DNA of 64,000 nucleotides from Rhynchopus sp. YZ270_cl-10 (GCA_964035575.1 OZ037868.1:1-64000); one strand, 5' to 3'. Positions 1-11,113 are shown, counted from the first letter of the stretch. Numbers and translations: made by a program. The notes: generated by a model from the letters alone, not told the origin.

Positions 1-2702
1 GGTTTGCGGGTTTGCGGGTTTGCGGGTTTGCGGGTTTGCGGGTTTGCGGGTTTGCGGGTTTGCGGGTTTGCGGGTTTGCGGGTTTGCGGGTTTGCGGGTT
101 TGCGGGTTTGCGGGTTTGCGGGTTTGCGGGTTTGCGGGTTTGCGGGTTTGCGGGTTTGCGGGTTTGCGGGTTTGCGGGTTTGCGGGTTTGCGGGTTTGCG
201 GGTTTGCGGGTTTGCGGGTTTGCGGGTTTGCGGGTTTGCGGGTTTGCGGGTTTGCGGGTTTGCGGGTTTGCGGGTTTGCGGGTTTGCGGGTTTGCGGGTT
301 TGCGGGTTTGCGGGTTTGCGGGTTTGCGGGTTTGCGGGTTTGCGGGTTTGCGGGTTTGCGGGTTTGCGGGTTTGCGGGTTTGCGGGTTTGCGGGTTTGCG
401 GGTTTGCGGGTTTGCGGGTTTGCGGGTTTGCGGGTTTGCGGGTTTGCGGGTTTGCGGGTTTGCGGGTTTGCGGGTTTGCGGGTTTGCGGGTTTGCGGGTT
501 TGCGGGTTTGCGGGTTTGCGGGTTTGCGGGTTTGCGGGTTTGCGGGTTTGCGGGTTTGCGGGTTTGCGGGTTTGCGGGTTTGCGGGTTTGCGGGTTTGCG
601 GGTTTGCGGTTTGCGGGTTTGCGGGTTTGCGGGTTTGCGGGTTTGCGGGTTTGCGGGTTTGCGGGTTTGCGGGTTTGCGGGTTTGCGGGTTTGCGGGTTT
701 GCGGGTTTGCGGGTTTGCGGGTTTGCGGGTTTGCGGGTTTGCGGGTTTGCGGGTTTGCGGGTTTGCGGGTTTGCGGGTTTGCGGGTTTGCGGGTTTGCGG
801 GTTTGCGGGTTTGCGGGTTTGCGGGTTTGCGGGTTTGCGGGTTTGCGGGTTTGCGGGTTTGCGGGTTTGCGGGTTTGCGGGTTTGCGGGTTTGCGGGTTT
901 GCGGGTTTGCGGGTTTGCGGGTTTGCGGGTTTGCGGGTTTGCGGGTTTGCGGGTTTGCGGGTTTGCGGGTTTGCGGGTTTGCGGGTTTGCGGGTTTGCGG
1001 GTTTGCGGGTTTGCGGGTTTGCGGGTTTGCGGGTTTGCGGGTTTGCGGGTTTGCGGGTTTGCGGGTTTGCGGGTTTGCGGGTTTGCGGGTTTGCGGGTTT
1101 GCGGGTTTGCGGGTTTGCGGGTTTGCGGGTTTGCGGGTTTGCGGGTTTGCGGGTTTGCGGGTTTGCGGGTTTGCGGGTTTGCGGGTTTGCGGGTTTGCGG
1201 GTTTGCGGGTTTGCGGGTTTGCGGGTTTGCGGGTTTGCGGGTTTGCGGGTTGCGGGTTTGCGGGTTTGCGGGTTTGCGGGTTTGCGGGTTTGCGGGTTTG
1301 CGGGTTTGCGGGTTTGCGGGTTTGCGGGTTTGCGGGTTTGCGGGTTTGCGGGTTTGCGGGTTTGCGGGTTTGCGGGTTTGCGGGTTTGCGGGTTTGCGGG
1401 TTTGCGGGTTTGCGGGTTTGCGGGTTTGCGGGTTTGCGGGTTTGCGGGTTTGCGGGTTTGCGGGTTTGCGGGTTTGCGGGTTTGCGGGTTTGCGGGTTTG
1501 CGGGTTTGCGGGTTTGCGGGTTTGCGGGTTTGCGGGTTTGCGGGTTTGCGGGTTTGCGGGTTTGCGGGTTTGCGGGTTTGCGGGTTTTGCGGGTTTGCGG
1601 GTTTGCGGGTTTGCGGGTTTGCGGGTTTGCGGGTTTGCGGGTTTGCGGGTTTGCGGGTTTGCGGGTTTGCGGGTTTGCGGGTTTGCGGGTTTGCGGGTTT
1701 GCGGGTTTGCGGGTTTGCGGGTTTGCGGGTTTGCGGGTTTGCGGGTTTGCGGGTTTGCGGGTTTGGTCGGGTTTGCGGGTTTGCGGGTTTGCGGGTTTGC
1801 GGGTTTGCGGGTTTGCGGGTTTGCGGGTTTGCGGGTTTGCGGGTTTGCGGGTTTGCGGGTTTGCGGGTTTGCGGGTTTGCGGGTTTGCGGGTTTGCGGGT
1901 TTGCGGGTTTGCGGGTTTGCGGGTTTGCGGGTTTGCGGGTTTGCGGGTTTGCGGGTTTGCGGGTTTGCGGGTTTGCGGGTTTGCGGGTTTGCGGGTTTGC
2001 GGGTTTGCGGGGTTTGCGGGTTTGCGGGTTTGCGGGTTTGCGGGTTTGCGGGTTTGCGGGTTTGCGGGTTTGCGGGTTTGCGGGTTTGCGGGTTTGCGGG
2101 TTTGCGGGTTTGCGGGTTTGCGGGTTTGCGGGTTTGCGGGTTTGCGGGTTTGCGGGTTTGCGGGTTTGCGGGTTTGCGGGTTTGCGGGTTTGCGGGTTTG
2201 CGGGTTTGCGGGTTTGCGGGTTTGCGGGTTTGCGGGTTTGCGGGTTTGCGGGTTTGCGGGTTTGCGGGTTTGCGGGTTTGCGGGTTTGCGGGTTTGCGGG
2301 TTTGCGGGTTTGCGGGTTTGCGGGTTTGCGGGTTTGCGGGTTTGCGGGTTTGCGGGTTTGCGGGTTTGCGGGTTTGCGGGTTTGCGGGTTTGCGGGTTTG
2401 CGGGTTTGCGGGTTTGCGGGTTTGCGGGTTTGCGGGTTTGCGGGTTTGCGGGTTTGCGGGTTTGCGGGTTTGCGGGTTTGCGGGTTTGCGGGTTTGCGGG
2501 TTTGCGGGTTTGCGGGTTTGCGGGTTTGCGGGTTTGCGGGTTTGCGGGTTTGCGGGTTTGCGGGTTTGCGGGTTTGCGGGTTTGCGGGTTTGCGGGTTTG
2601 CGGGTTTACGGGTTTGCGGGTTTGCGGGTTTGCGGGTTTGCGGGTTTACGGGTTTGCGGGTTTGCGGGTTTACGGGTTTACGGGTTTGCGGGTTTGCGGG
2701 TT
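1..2702. repeat. Octanucleotide satellite (GGGTTTGC)n, about 338 copies
   Basis: The left 2.7 kb is an almost perfect tandem array of GGGTTTGC and continues past the window edge. Only about five length changes are visible (near 608, 1250, 1585, 1764 and 2010). Substituted units (TTTACGGG) cluster in the last 100 bp, the pattern expected when the interior is homogenised and the edge decays. All frames are stop-free, so very long translated repeats of this DNA are artefacts. The G-rich strand runs 5' to 3' into the window, opposite to a telomere at a left chromosome end, so this is better called an interstitial or subtelomeric satellite. It ends exactly against the reverse-transcriptase frame of the neighbouring retrotransposon. 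Confidence 0.95.
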
Positions 2703-3915
2703 GCAGAGAAAGCAGGCGTGCTCGATCCCGGTCGCTGGTGGCCACTCGCTTCAGCTCTGCTGCTTGTTCGTCCACGATGGCTGATGACAGCTGCTGTTGC
2801 ACCACAGCCTTGGAAGGCATCCTATCCCCATCGATGTGCTGCGACGCAGGTACTCTGGTGTTGTACGCCTCGGCTGCATTCTTCCACCTTGCCTTGTCCC
2901 ATTCGAACTTCGGGTCCAGCTGCTGGGCAAGCTTGAAAGACCCAGCTTGCGATGCCAGGGCTGCAGCGGGCCAATGGTCGACTGTGCGACGAATGCCTAA
3001 ACCCCCTATGGCGATGGGGAGGGCAGCCTGCAGGCGGGCCTGTGCTGGCAAGGCCCCGTGCTCATCATGCAGGATCGTCGCCAAACACCTGTCCACCTCC
3101 GCATCAAAATCCCGGAGGTAGCCCTCCCCTAGGTCCACACATGATATTCCACGCATGTAGAATACCATTTTGCAAAATCCCTCACAAAAGCGCAAGATGT
3201 AGTACGCATGCTGTGAGTCTTTGAGGTTTCTGAGGGCGTTCAAGTTCAACTTAGACTTATCTAGCTTGCTCTGCATGTACTTCCTGCAGTGCTCTGCTGT
3301 GCCGATGGGGATGCCCAGGAAGTCGAAGTTCTGGTTGTGGAGGGAGAAGCCGTCGTTGTGCCCGTCAGACGCATCCCGGATGGTGAACCCCCTATTACGC
3401 AGATCTTCCGCAGAGTCGCCCGCCAACGTCACAAGTTCGCATTTTGAACGGTTGACTTTTAGACCAAGGCGGCTGCTCGAATCCACTAGGGCATCGTAAG
3501 CGGCCAGGACTGCCTCAGGATCCCCCCGAATGCAACCATCGTCCAGGTACCAAATAGACCCGTCGAGGCCCCTGTTCGCGCTCAACCTTTCTGTCATCTC
3601 AGCAATCGCCAAAGAGAAGAGGATAGGGCCTAGTGGGTCACCTTGTTGGACCCCACATTGGGACTCAAGTGTAGCCTCACCATAAAATAGGGAGGTGTGG
3701 CCGGCGTAGCACCACCTCACCCACGTGGAGATCTCAGGGATGTGCCGTTCAACTGCACTGATGAAGGTGGCCCTATCTACAGTGTTGAAAGCATTGTGAT
3801 AGTCCACCTTCAGGATCACCTTGTCCATCCCCAGGTACTTCCGTGCATACTGTGCCACCACTGCTCCGAGCCCCGCGGCGTTGAAACCCCCACCTGGTTC
3901 CCCTTGCGGAAAATT
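2703..3915 (-). pseudogene. LINE reverse transcriptase, palm and thumb frame, runs open into satellite
   Basis: In the frame read from 3915 downward the palm motifs are clear: KVILKVDYHNAFNTVDR (first catalytic Asp), QCGVQQGDPLGP, and IWYLDDGCIRG with the YLDD catalytic pair near 3555. A thumb-like region follows to about 2703. I checked this frame from 3915 to 2703 and found no stop. It then enters the octamer satellite, which has no stop in any frame, and stays open to the window edge. It therefore has no natural C-terminus here. From memory, related proteins continue for a further C-terminal domain, which the satellite has replaced. Confidence 0.8.
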
Positions 3916-5279
3916 TCAGCCGCCCGTTTCCGTAGCCTGTTTGCCAGAATCTTGCCAATCAACCGGCGAGTCACGTCTCCCACTGCGATCGGACGCACAT
4001 CCTCAGGCTTGTCTTTTGAGACCTTCCTGAGGGCTACCAGCTTGGCTCCGGCAAAGAAAGGCGCGACCTCTCGGTGAGCTTTGCCTTGTGCCAATGAGGA
4101 CAACACCTTCGTTAGAGCAGCGAGCGTGCCAGGGGTATGCTTCTGGTTGCACAGGACACGGAGGAGTGATCCTGTCAGGTTTGACGGACCACCTGCAGTG
4201 GCTCGCGGCATGCTGCTGATTGCTTCCATAACCTCCTTGGTGGTGAAATCGGCGGGCCCAGAGGGGTTCCTCACATTCTCATGCATAACCGATCGGATCT
4301 CCGTGGGGTGTTTGCCCTTCAGCTTCTCCAGAGTTGCGGGTCCATGTGGTGCGAGTCCGTCACTGGTGAGGGCTGTCAGGGCCTGGCCCGGAAGTCCCGT
4401 TGCTGCCTTCAAACGGGAGCGTTTCTGGCGCGCCTCCAAAGTGTCCCCTGGTGTCCACACAGGCTGGTCCTGTACCTCATCCAAAGCGTTGGACCAAAGC
4501 TCCCCCCAGCTCCCAGCGTCCCACCTATCCAGGTCCTTTTTCCAGGAGTTGAAACAACGTCGATCTGTTACCTTCGTCCTGCGTCCGTGCGCACGGTCCC
4601 TGTGTAAGACAGTGAAGAACAGGGCAAACTTCGTCCAGGCACAAGGGTCCTGATGCACCAGGATCTCCTGCAGTACCCTCTGGAAGATGAGGGTGTAGCG
4701 GTGGGCCAGGTCAGGTGGGCAGGTTCCTTTCAGCTTGAACCGTGTGGTCCCAATCTCCTGCAAAGAGGGCATGCCAGCGGGGCGGGCGCCGCGGAGGCGG
4801 TTGTCTATGGATGGGGCTGGTACCTCTTTCATTATAGCCGAACACGCCTGGCACGCGCTCTGTGAACGTTGTAGGAGGGCCGTGCACTCGTCTCCGACGC
4901 ATCTCCTAAAACCGAAGTAGGACAAGATGTGATCTGGAATGTACTCAGCCGCTCTCGTATGGAGCTTCAAATGATTTAGGAGGCCGGACCGTGTGAACGA
5001 CTTCACATCTGATTGTGAAACTATGCCACCCTTGCAACCCTCCACTGGGCAAAAGCAGAAGTCCTCCTCCGGTTTACCAAGACAGGATTCCAGATCCTCA
5101 CCCGAGGGGTCCGATGTAGACAACGGGCACTGGTCCAGGGCCAAGGGGTTCAGCTTCGCTCTGACCGCTTTCTTCAGCAAGGCCGACGATATGTCCCGAA
5201 AGTCCCTCTCATCTACCGGGCGGATAGCCTCGTAGTGGCCATTGCACAGCGCCACGGCTACCGTCGTGCGACCCATCAA
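3816..5279 (-). pseudogene. LINE reverse transcriptase, N-terminal frame (OTU end, zinc finger, RT fingers)
   Basis: This 487-codon frame begins inside the OTU-like domain: a VALCNGHYEAIRP segment carries the expected catalytic His. A Cys/His cluster follows (residues about 70-110, CPVEGC then LLNHLKLH), resembling a C2H2 finger as in several LINE proteins. A linker of about 200 residues leads to the RT fingers, where AKLVALRK and DVRPIAVGDVTRRL match the conserved template-grip region. The frame leaves the RT homology near 3.9 kb, and RT motifs continue in another frame. The true start is probably upstream in the protease part, so 5279 should not be taken as an initiation site. Confidence 0.75.
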
Positions 5280-5329
5280 CTCCTTGGCGCGCTTTTCCTC
5301 GTTCTTTATGTTCCCCTCACCTGGCGCGA

Positions 5330-6712
5330 TCAGGACGATCGGGGTCGCTCCAGCCTGAACGATGACGATGTTGAGGTTGCGAAGAGACGCAGGGCAAGGT
5401 GGTCCAACTTTGCAGATCCTCTGACCCCATCAATCCAACGAGTGAGCGCATCGCCGGACTTGAGGACACTCCTCATCGCACGTTCTAGCGTTACCGCCAA
5501 GTCGCCGATGTCTTTCCGGTCGGTGGAGTAGGACGGCGGAGCGGAGCGCCAACCCGATGCGTGAATGGCCGCTAGGCTGCAGTCGTGTACAAAATTATTT
5601 GGTACACGTTGGGCATGGGCTTCCCCCAGGATTCTGTCCACTTCCAGAGCATGATCTCCGTATGTCGCGGACAGCGTTGCATCGGCACATCCACCAACTA
5701 ACTGGTCGTGCGGGATGTATTCCTCAGGGAACTCCCAGTCGTCAACCTCATCGCGCAATCCCCAAGCCCAGTCGTCGTCACCTTCCACGAACTCATCATC
5801 CCATACAGCGACCTCCTCATCACCCACATCCTCTGCCAGGTGAGCAACCTCGTCATCCCAATGGGCGGCCTCCTCAACTTTCACAAATCGAGGTGTTGGT
5901 GGGCGCAGGTCCCAGGGCGTCACCGCTCGCCACAACAGCGACAGCAAGACCAGTAGGGACATCCCGATCCAGAGTAGCGGGCCATCAGCCTGGATCGCAG
6001 ATCCGACCAGCGACACCGCAAGCCTCAACAGGCGCCACTCCCTTCGCACTCGGCACAGTGCGCTCAGAAAAAGGCGTGCAACCGGAGAGGGCGGACGAGT
6101 GTGCACCTTGCGCCGATGGAGCTTGCCTGCCTGCGTCTTGATCCAGTTCAAGGACCTGTACCCCCGTCGCGTCTTCCTGGTCCTCCTACGCATCAGCCAC
6201 AAAATGTAATGACTGAGGGTAGGGGCACGTCTGTCCTTCCACAGATCGAGGACTGCAAACGACACAAACACACCCCACTCAGGTGCCTCGGCTACCCAGC
6301 GGGGGTCTGGTCGGCGAAGAGAAGAAAGGCGTTCCCAGAGGATGCTCCACCAGTCAAACCCAAGCCCATGTTCTGCACGCCCCATGTGAACATTGGGGGT
6401 GAGAACAGTACTCCACATACGCATCGACACACAGCCACCTAAAGTTTCAGGCCCCACAAGGCTGCCCCAGAACACCAGCATACCTCCGCTGTCACCATGT
6501 GGGCTGTTGTTGGAGTTGCTGCTGTTGTAGTCTCTGAAGGTGTTGCTGTTGTTGCGGTTGCAGCTGCTGCTGTTGTTGCTGCTGTTGTAGCCTCTGATGG
6601 TGTTGCTGCTGGTGTTGCTGCTGGTGCTGCCGCTGGTGCTGCTGTTGTTGCATTTGCTGCTACTGCTGCTGCTATCACTGGTGCTGCTGTTGTAGCTGTT
6701 ACTGCCGTTCAC
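5330..6712 (-). pseudogene. LINE ORF part: hydrophobic segment plus OTU-like cysteine protease
   Basis: This 460-codon frame has a Ser/Asn-rich N-terminus encoded by a CTG-type microsatellite (6497-6709), so the real start is unclear. Residues about 245-270 form a hydrophobic stretch (MSLLVLLSLLWRAVTPWDL) that the second copy shares exactly. An acidic Asp/Glu-rich linker follows. Then comes a segment with RVPNNFVHDCSLAAIHASGW, which resembles the catalytic-Cys loop of OTU proteases. The matching NIVIVQAG and catalytic His region lies in the neighbouring frame after one displacement near 5.38 kb. OTU proteases are known in several LINE lineages. An Ulp1/C48 assignment is less likely because here Cys precedes His. 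Confidence 0.6.
6497..6709. repeat. CTG/GTT trinucleotide-rich microsatellite
   Basis: This imperfect GCTGTTGTT-type tract has internal longer repeats around a GCCTCTGATGGTGTTGCTG motif. It lies at the 5' side of the LINE copy and generates the Ser/Asn-rich leader on the minus strand and an Ala/Val-rich ghost frame on the plus strand. Confidence 0.7.
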
Positions 6713-7334
6713 TTGTCCCCTTTGCCCTCCTCCCCTGAAGAAGAAGTGGGGAGGCGCAGGTCAGGCTGAGGACCTTTCCGCTGCTAGCCGTCCTACACCC
6801 TTTATACACATACCTGGGGTGTTTCCGACCAGCAGCCCCTCGGTCTCCTGGTTGTGTCCTTTTCAGACACACCCTTCCACCGAGAGCACAGCTCGCTACC
6901 ACCCGTTGGCTTCTTCCGTATCACAGAAACTTCCGAAGTCCGCGGGGTGTGTAACTCACTGTGGCCCGACTGTACATTGAGCCCTCTGCTTGAGAGGACC
7001 GGCTGGTGACCCAGTCTGTAGCGACCCCATGCGTCCCAGTTTGTGGTTTCACGCACTGGTGGGACACAGCCAGCTCGCGCTGACCACTCCAGTCGCCCGG
7101 AGGTGGAACCGACGGTCTGAACCGCATGAATCTGCCGACCCAATGCGATCTTTGACCGTTAGCCAGCCGATTACTCGACCTGACCTCTGCTCGGCAAGTT
7201 GGCCACGCCTGTCTGCAGGGGAGTGACTCCCCACAAGTATGCATCTGACACAACTCCCTAACAGATTCACCAGCCTAGCCTGTTCACATCCCATCCGTCG
7301 CGGTTATGTCACCACTCACTAGTGTCGGAGTCTG
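6713..7334. other. Non-coding junction between the two LINE copies
   Basis: No gene is seen here. The sequence is GC-balanced and free of simple repeats. By position it could be the 5' untranslated part of the first LINE copy, the truncated 3' side of the second, or both. I found no internal duplication or target-site duplication that fixes the boundary. Confidence 0.4.
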
Positions 7335-8103
7335 TTACATGTGAGCCCCAACATCGAACGAGTGCTGCTCACAAAGGCACCACCGCAGCAAATAGCGGTG
7401 CACGAGGGGGTTCTCTTCCGACGCCTGCACCACCACGATGTTGATGCGGGATGCTGTCGCGGTGAGCTGAAGCCCCAAGTGGTTGAGGTGGGCCTCGCCG
7501 GTCACACCATTGGCAAACTCCGTCATGGCCTCCTGCGACCCCAGCACCTACACCAGGCGGTTCGACACCTCCACTGCTGTGTCATACAGCTGCTTGCGCA
7601 TTGCCCTCACGTCCGGCTGCGTGTCGTGGTCCCAGAGGTGTAGTGCCACATAACCACAATCATTAGTAGACACGTTGGGGATGCGTTTAGCTCCAAACTT
7701 CGCCAGAGTCGCGTCCACAGACACCGCCTGCTCAGTATACGCAGGAGCGTTCACGTTTGCGCACCCACCGGTCAACGCAAACGGGGACAAGCTTACCGGG
7801 TGCTCCGGAACAGCAGGGGCAGGGCGCAGGTCCCAGGGCGTCACCGCTCGCCACAACAGCGACAGCAAGACCAGTAGGGACACCGCCAGCATGCCAAATG
7901 CCATCCCGATCCTACGAGTCCACCTGCGTGCTGCCACACGGCGCACCTCCAAGAGAAGAACCCAGCCAAGCGGGCGCGCGACGCCGACCAGTGCCACAAA
8001 ACCCGCCAAACAACCACCTGCGGACCATGCAACCCACACCCACTCGGCTGCACGCACCGACAACTGACCCACCCCTATCACACTGGCCCTCACCAAGCTG
8101 GCA

Positions 8104-8106
<3 letters not shown>
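7335..8106 (-). mobile_element. Second partial LINE copy, OTU-protease part
   Basis: Minus-strand frames at 7548-8096 and 7335-7547 are related to the first LINE copy. They share the hydrophobic VSLLVLLSLLWRAVTPWDLRP block, a GGCA motif after the linker, RIPNVSTNDCGYVALHLW in the protease-Cys position, and HLNHLGLQL plus INIVVVQA further on. The DNA at 7823-7880 is nearly identical to 5904-5961. The acidic linker of the first copy is absent. Similarity ends near 7335 before the catalytic His, so this is a fragment. Upstream it is interrupted at 8106 by the inserted 1-kb sequence and resumes at 9135. Confidence 0.65.
8083..8106. repeat. Target-site duplication, left copy
   Basis: This 24-bp repeat is matched at 9111-9134 with one difference and flanks the poly(A)-tailed insertion. 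Confidence 0.8.
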
Positions 8107-8135
<29 letters not shown>

Positions 8136-9110
8136 CTCTTTTGTACTTGGTCTAGTTTTTTATGAGATTAGAAAGGAAAAAGGAAGAAATGGAGAAGACA
8201 ATAAAGACAATAAAATGAACAGGAAATGGAAAAGGAAAAAGGAAATGGAAAAAGGAAAAGGAAAAAATGATGACCAAAAATGGTCGGTGTTTCAAGTTTT
8301 GTATAAAAGGCGGGCGAAGAGTACGGAAGAGCCAACAGAATTTTATACAAAACAAGAAACTGCATTATGTGTTTGTTTTTTATTCTTTTTAATCAATTTG
8401 AATACACAGGCGTCACACTTCTGGGGCAAAAAAAGGAAAAAAAAGAAGACCTAATCCTCCTTACTTAAAAGAAGGGAAGGGAGAATAAAAAACACATTGC
8501 CTTTGCTTTGTTGTCTGCAGAATGGTTTGTTTTAGTGCCTCCCCTGGAAAAAGAAAAATGGATTCCACTTGGTAAAAATAGCACACCTGTTGAACACACG
8601 TCAGGCCAGGAACAGAAGAAAAACAAGACTTCCACGAATGGAAGCAAAAGAAAAGTGTGGTGAAAAAACCCTTTTGGCCAAGGTGGCCTTGACTCTGTCT
8701 ACAAACTTTGGGGATGAATGAAAAAATGACACTGAATAAATAACAGAGAGTGGGCGGGTAAGCCACTTCTCCGAGCTAAACACAAAGTAAACACCCTCCA
8801 CCCATCTGATCCCGCCCACAAACACAAACAATCACAACAGAGAACAAGACAGGCAGAGGATGACCAGGGTAGGTTTTACTTGGACAGCGAACCTCTGCCT
8901 TGATACTTCACACGCTCAGCAGACGAGTTGCCACAACTCTCCAGACCTGCTGCGAACAGGCCTGCACCTTTCACCGCATTTCGCTTCATGCCCCTCATCT
9001 GGCGCACTACTGACGGGGGACGCCCCATGTAGGCACATCGGTAGGATTTCGTCTTAACATAGTTTTTTGTGTAAAAAAAAATGAACCCCAGTGTAAAAAA
9101 AAATGAACCC
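8107..9110 (-). mobile_element. 1.0-kb poly(A)-tailed retroposed insertion with 24-bp target duplications
   Basis: On the minus strand this 1,004-bp segment ends in an uninterrupted run of 29 A (8107-8135). It is flanked by 24-bp direct repeats at 8083-8106 and 9111-9134 that differ at one base (core CTCACCAAGCTGGCAGCC). This is the signature of target-primed reverse transcription. The insert is AT-richer than its surroundings, has no recognisable domain, and carries a duplicated 5' motif (TGTAAAAAAAAATGAACCCC, twice near 9070-9110). It may be a non-coding retroposon, a SINE-like element or a processed transcript. Confidence 0.8.
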
Positions 9111-9134
9111 CTGGCTCTCACCAAGCTGGCAGCC
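9111..9134. repeat. Target-site duplication, right copy
   Basis: This is the partner of 8083-8106. The second LINE copy resumes immediately after it. Confidence 0.8.
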
Positions 9135-9260
9135 ACTCGGATCCCTCCGGTCCATCGGCGCACTCGCTCGCCCTTCCAGCCACCGCCACCCCCTCCGTAC
9201 GCGGCACAGTCCCCGCAGCAGACCCACCCCCAGCACCTCCGCGTCCCGAACTAGGGTTCG
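9135..9260 (-). mobile_element. Continuation of second LINE copy beyond the insertion
   Basis: On the minus strand this piece reads into the interrupted LINE copy. An LCRVRRGWRWL segment matches LCRVRREWRLL in the first copy, and its position relative to the hydrophobic block is consistent. It ends about 40 bp before the (GGAGCTGT)n array. Confidence 0.5.
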
Positions 9261-9302
9261 TTACTTAGACTGCTGCCATGCTTCCCAGTACAGCTACATA
9301 CA

Positions 9303-11113
9303 GAGCTGTGGAGCTGTGGAGCTGTGGAGCTGTGGAGCTGTGGAGCTGTGGAGCTGTGGAGCTGTGGAGCTGTGGAGCTGTGGAGCTGTGGAGCTGTGGA
9401 GCTGTGGAGCTGTGGAGCTGTGGAGCTGTGGAGCTGTGGAGCTGTGGAGCTGTGGAGCTGTGGAGCTGTGGAGCTGTGGAGCTGTGGAGCTGTGGAGCTG
9501 TGGAGCTGTGGAGCTGTGGAGCTGTGGAGCTGTGGAGCTGTGGAGCTGTGGAGCTGTGGAGCTGTGGAGCTGTGGAGCTGTGGAGCTGTGGAGCTGTGGA
9601 GCTGTGGAGCTGTGGAGCTGTGGAGCTGTGGAGCTGTGGAGCTGTGGAGCTGTGGAGCTGTGGAGCTGTGGAGCTGTGGAGCTGTGGAGCTGTGGAGCTG
9701 TGGAGCTGTGGAGCTGTGGAGCTGTGGAGCTGTGGAGCTGTGGAGCTGTGGAGCTGTGGAGCTGTGGAGCTGTGGAGCTGTGGAGCTGTGGAGCTGTGGA
9801 GCTGTGGAGCTGTGGAGCTGTGGAGCTGTGGAGCTGTGGAGCTGTGGAGCTGTGGAGCTGTGGAGCTGTGGAGCTGTGGAGCTGTGGAGCTGTGGAGCTG
9901 TGGAGCTGTGGAGCTGTGGAGCTGTGGAGCTGTGGAGCTGTGGAGCTGTGGAGCTGTGGAGCTGTGGAGCTGTGGAGCTGTGGAGCTGTGGAGCTGTGGA
10001 GCTGTGGAGCTGTGGAGCTGTGGAGCTGTGGAGCTGTGGAGCTGTGGAGCTGTGGAGCTGTGGAGCTGTGGAGCTGTGGAGCTGTGGAGCTGTGGAGCTG
10101 TGGAGCTGTGGAGCTGTGGAGCTGTGGAGCTGTGGAGCTGTGGAGCTGTGGAGCTGTGGAGCTGTGGAGCTGTGGAGCTGTGGAGCTGTGGAGCTGTGGA
10201 GCTGTGGAGCTGTGGAGCTGTGGAGCTGTGGAGCTGTGGAGCTGTGGAGCTGTGGAGCTGTGGAGCTGTGGAGCTGTGGAGCTGTGGAGCTGTGGAGCTG
10301 TGGAGCTGTGGAGCTGTGGAGCTGTGGAGCTGTGGAGCTGTGGAGCTGTGGAGCTGTGGAGCTGTGGAGCTGTGGAGCTGTGGAGCTGTGGAGCTGTGGA
10401 GCTGTGGAGCTGTGGAGCTGTGGAGCTGTGGAGCTGTGGAGCTGTGGAGCTGTGGAGCTGTGGAGCTGTGGAGCTGTGGAGCTGTGGAGCTGTGGAGCTG
10501 TGGAGCTGTGGAGCTGTGGAGCTGTGGAGCTGTGGAGCTGTGGAGCTGTGGAGCTGTGGAGCTGTGGAGCTGTGGAGCTGTGGAGCTGTGGAGCTGTGGA
10601 GCTGTGGAGCTGTGGAGCTGTGGAGCTGTGGAGCTGTGGAGCTGTGGAGCTGTGGAGCTGTGGAGCTGTGGAGCTGTGGAGCTGTGGAGCTGTGGAGCTG
10701 TGGAGCTGTGGAGCTGTGGAGCTGTGGAGCTGTGGAGCTGTGGAGCTGTGGAGCTGTGGAGCTGTGGAGCTGTGGAGCTGTGGAGCTGTGGAGCTGTGGA
10801 GCTGTGGAGCTGTGGAGCTGTGGAGCTGTGGAGCTGTGGAGCTGTGGAGCTGTGGAGCTGTGGAGCTGTGGAGCTGTGGAGCTGTGGAGCTGTGGAGCTG
10901 TGGAGCTGTGGAGCTGTGGAGCTGTGGAGCTGTGGAGCTGTGGAGCTGTGGAGCTGTGGAGCTGTGGAGCTGTGGAGCTGTGGAGCTGTGGAGCTGTGGA
11001 GCTGTGGAGCTGTGGAGCTGTGGAGCTGTGGAGCTGTGGAGCTGTGGAGCTGTGGAGCTGTGGAGCTGTGGAGCTGTGGAGCTGTGGAGCTGTGGAGCTG
11101 TGGAGCTGTGGAG
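9303..11113. repeat. Octanucleotide satellite (GGAGCTGT)n, about 226 copies, no visible variants
   Basis: This 1.8-kb array has period 8, and I could see no substitution or length change inside it. That implies very recent amplification or strong homogenisation. All frames on both strands are open, so the 600-680-residue translations here are artefacts. It follows the second LINE fragment. On its right side (11123-11139) it is followed by two units of the first satellite in reverse-complement orientation. Confidence 0.95.

Larger units (their letters stand above)
2703..6712 (-). mobile_element. Non-LTR (LINE-type) retrotransposon copy with OTU-like protease and RT, damaged
   Basis: Read on the minus strand, this stretch encodes in order a Ser/Asn-rich leader, a hydrophobic segment, an acidic linker, an OTU-like cysteine protease, a C2H2-like zinc finger and a reverse transcriptase with a YLDD active site. 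No long terminal repeats or integrase are visible, which favours the LINE class; the clade is not resolved. Reading frames are displaced about twice (near 5.38 kb and 3.9 kb), so the copy is probably inactive. Its 3' side stops abruptly at the (GGGTTTGC)n satellite, before the C-terminal part that I recall in related reverse transcriptases. A second partial copy of the same family lies at 7335-9260. Confidence 0.75.

Noticed and set aside
1-2702. Telomere at the left end
   Set aside because: The G-rich strand points into the window rather than outward, and a RT frame abuts the array. An inverted or fused telomere cannot be fully excluded, but satellite is simpler.
4-3121. Plus-strand proteins of 900-1000 residues made of RVCGFAGL repeats
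   Set aside because: They are translations of the 8-bp satellite, which is open in all frames; only the non-repeat tail adds codons, and it lies opposite the RT.
5330-6712. Host Ser-rich membrane protein
   Set aside because: The Ser/Asn leader comes from a microsatellite. The rest is shared with a second copy at 7.3-8.1 kb and leads into RT sequence, so it belongs to the LINE.
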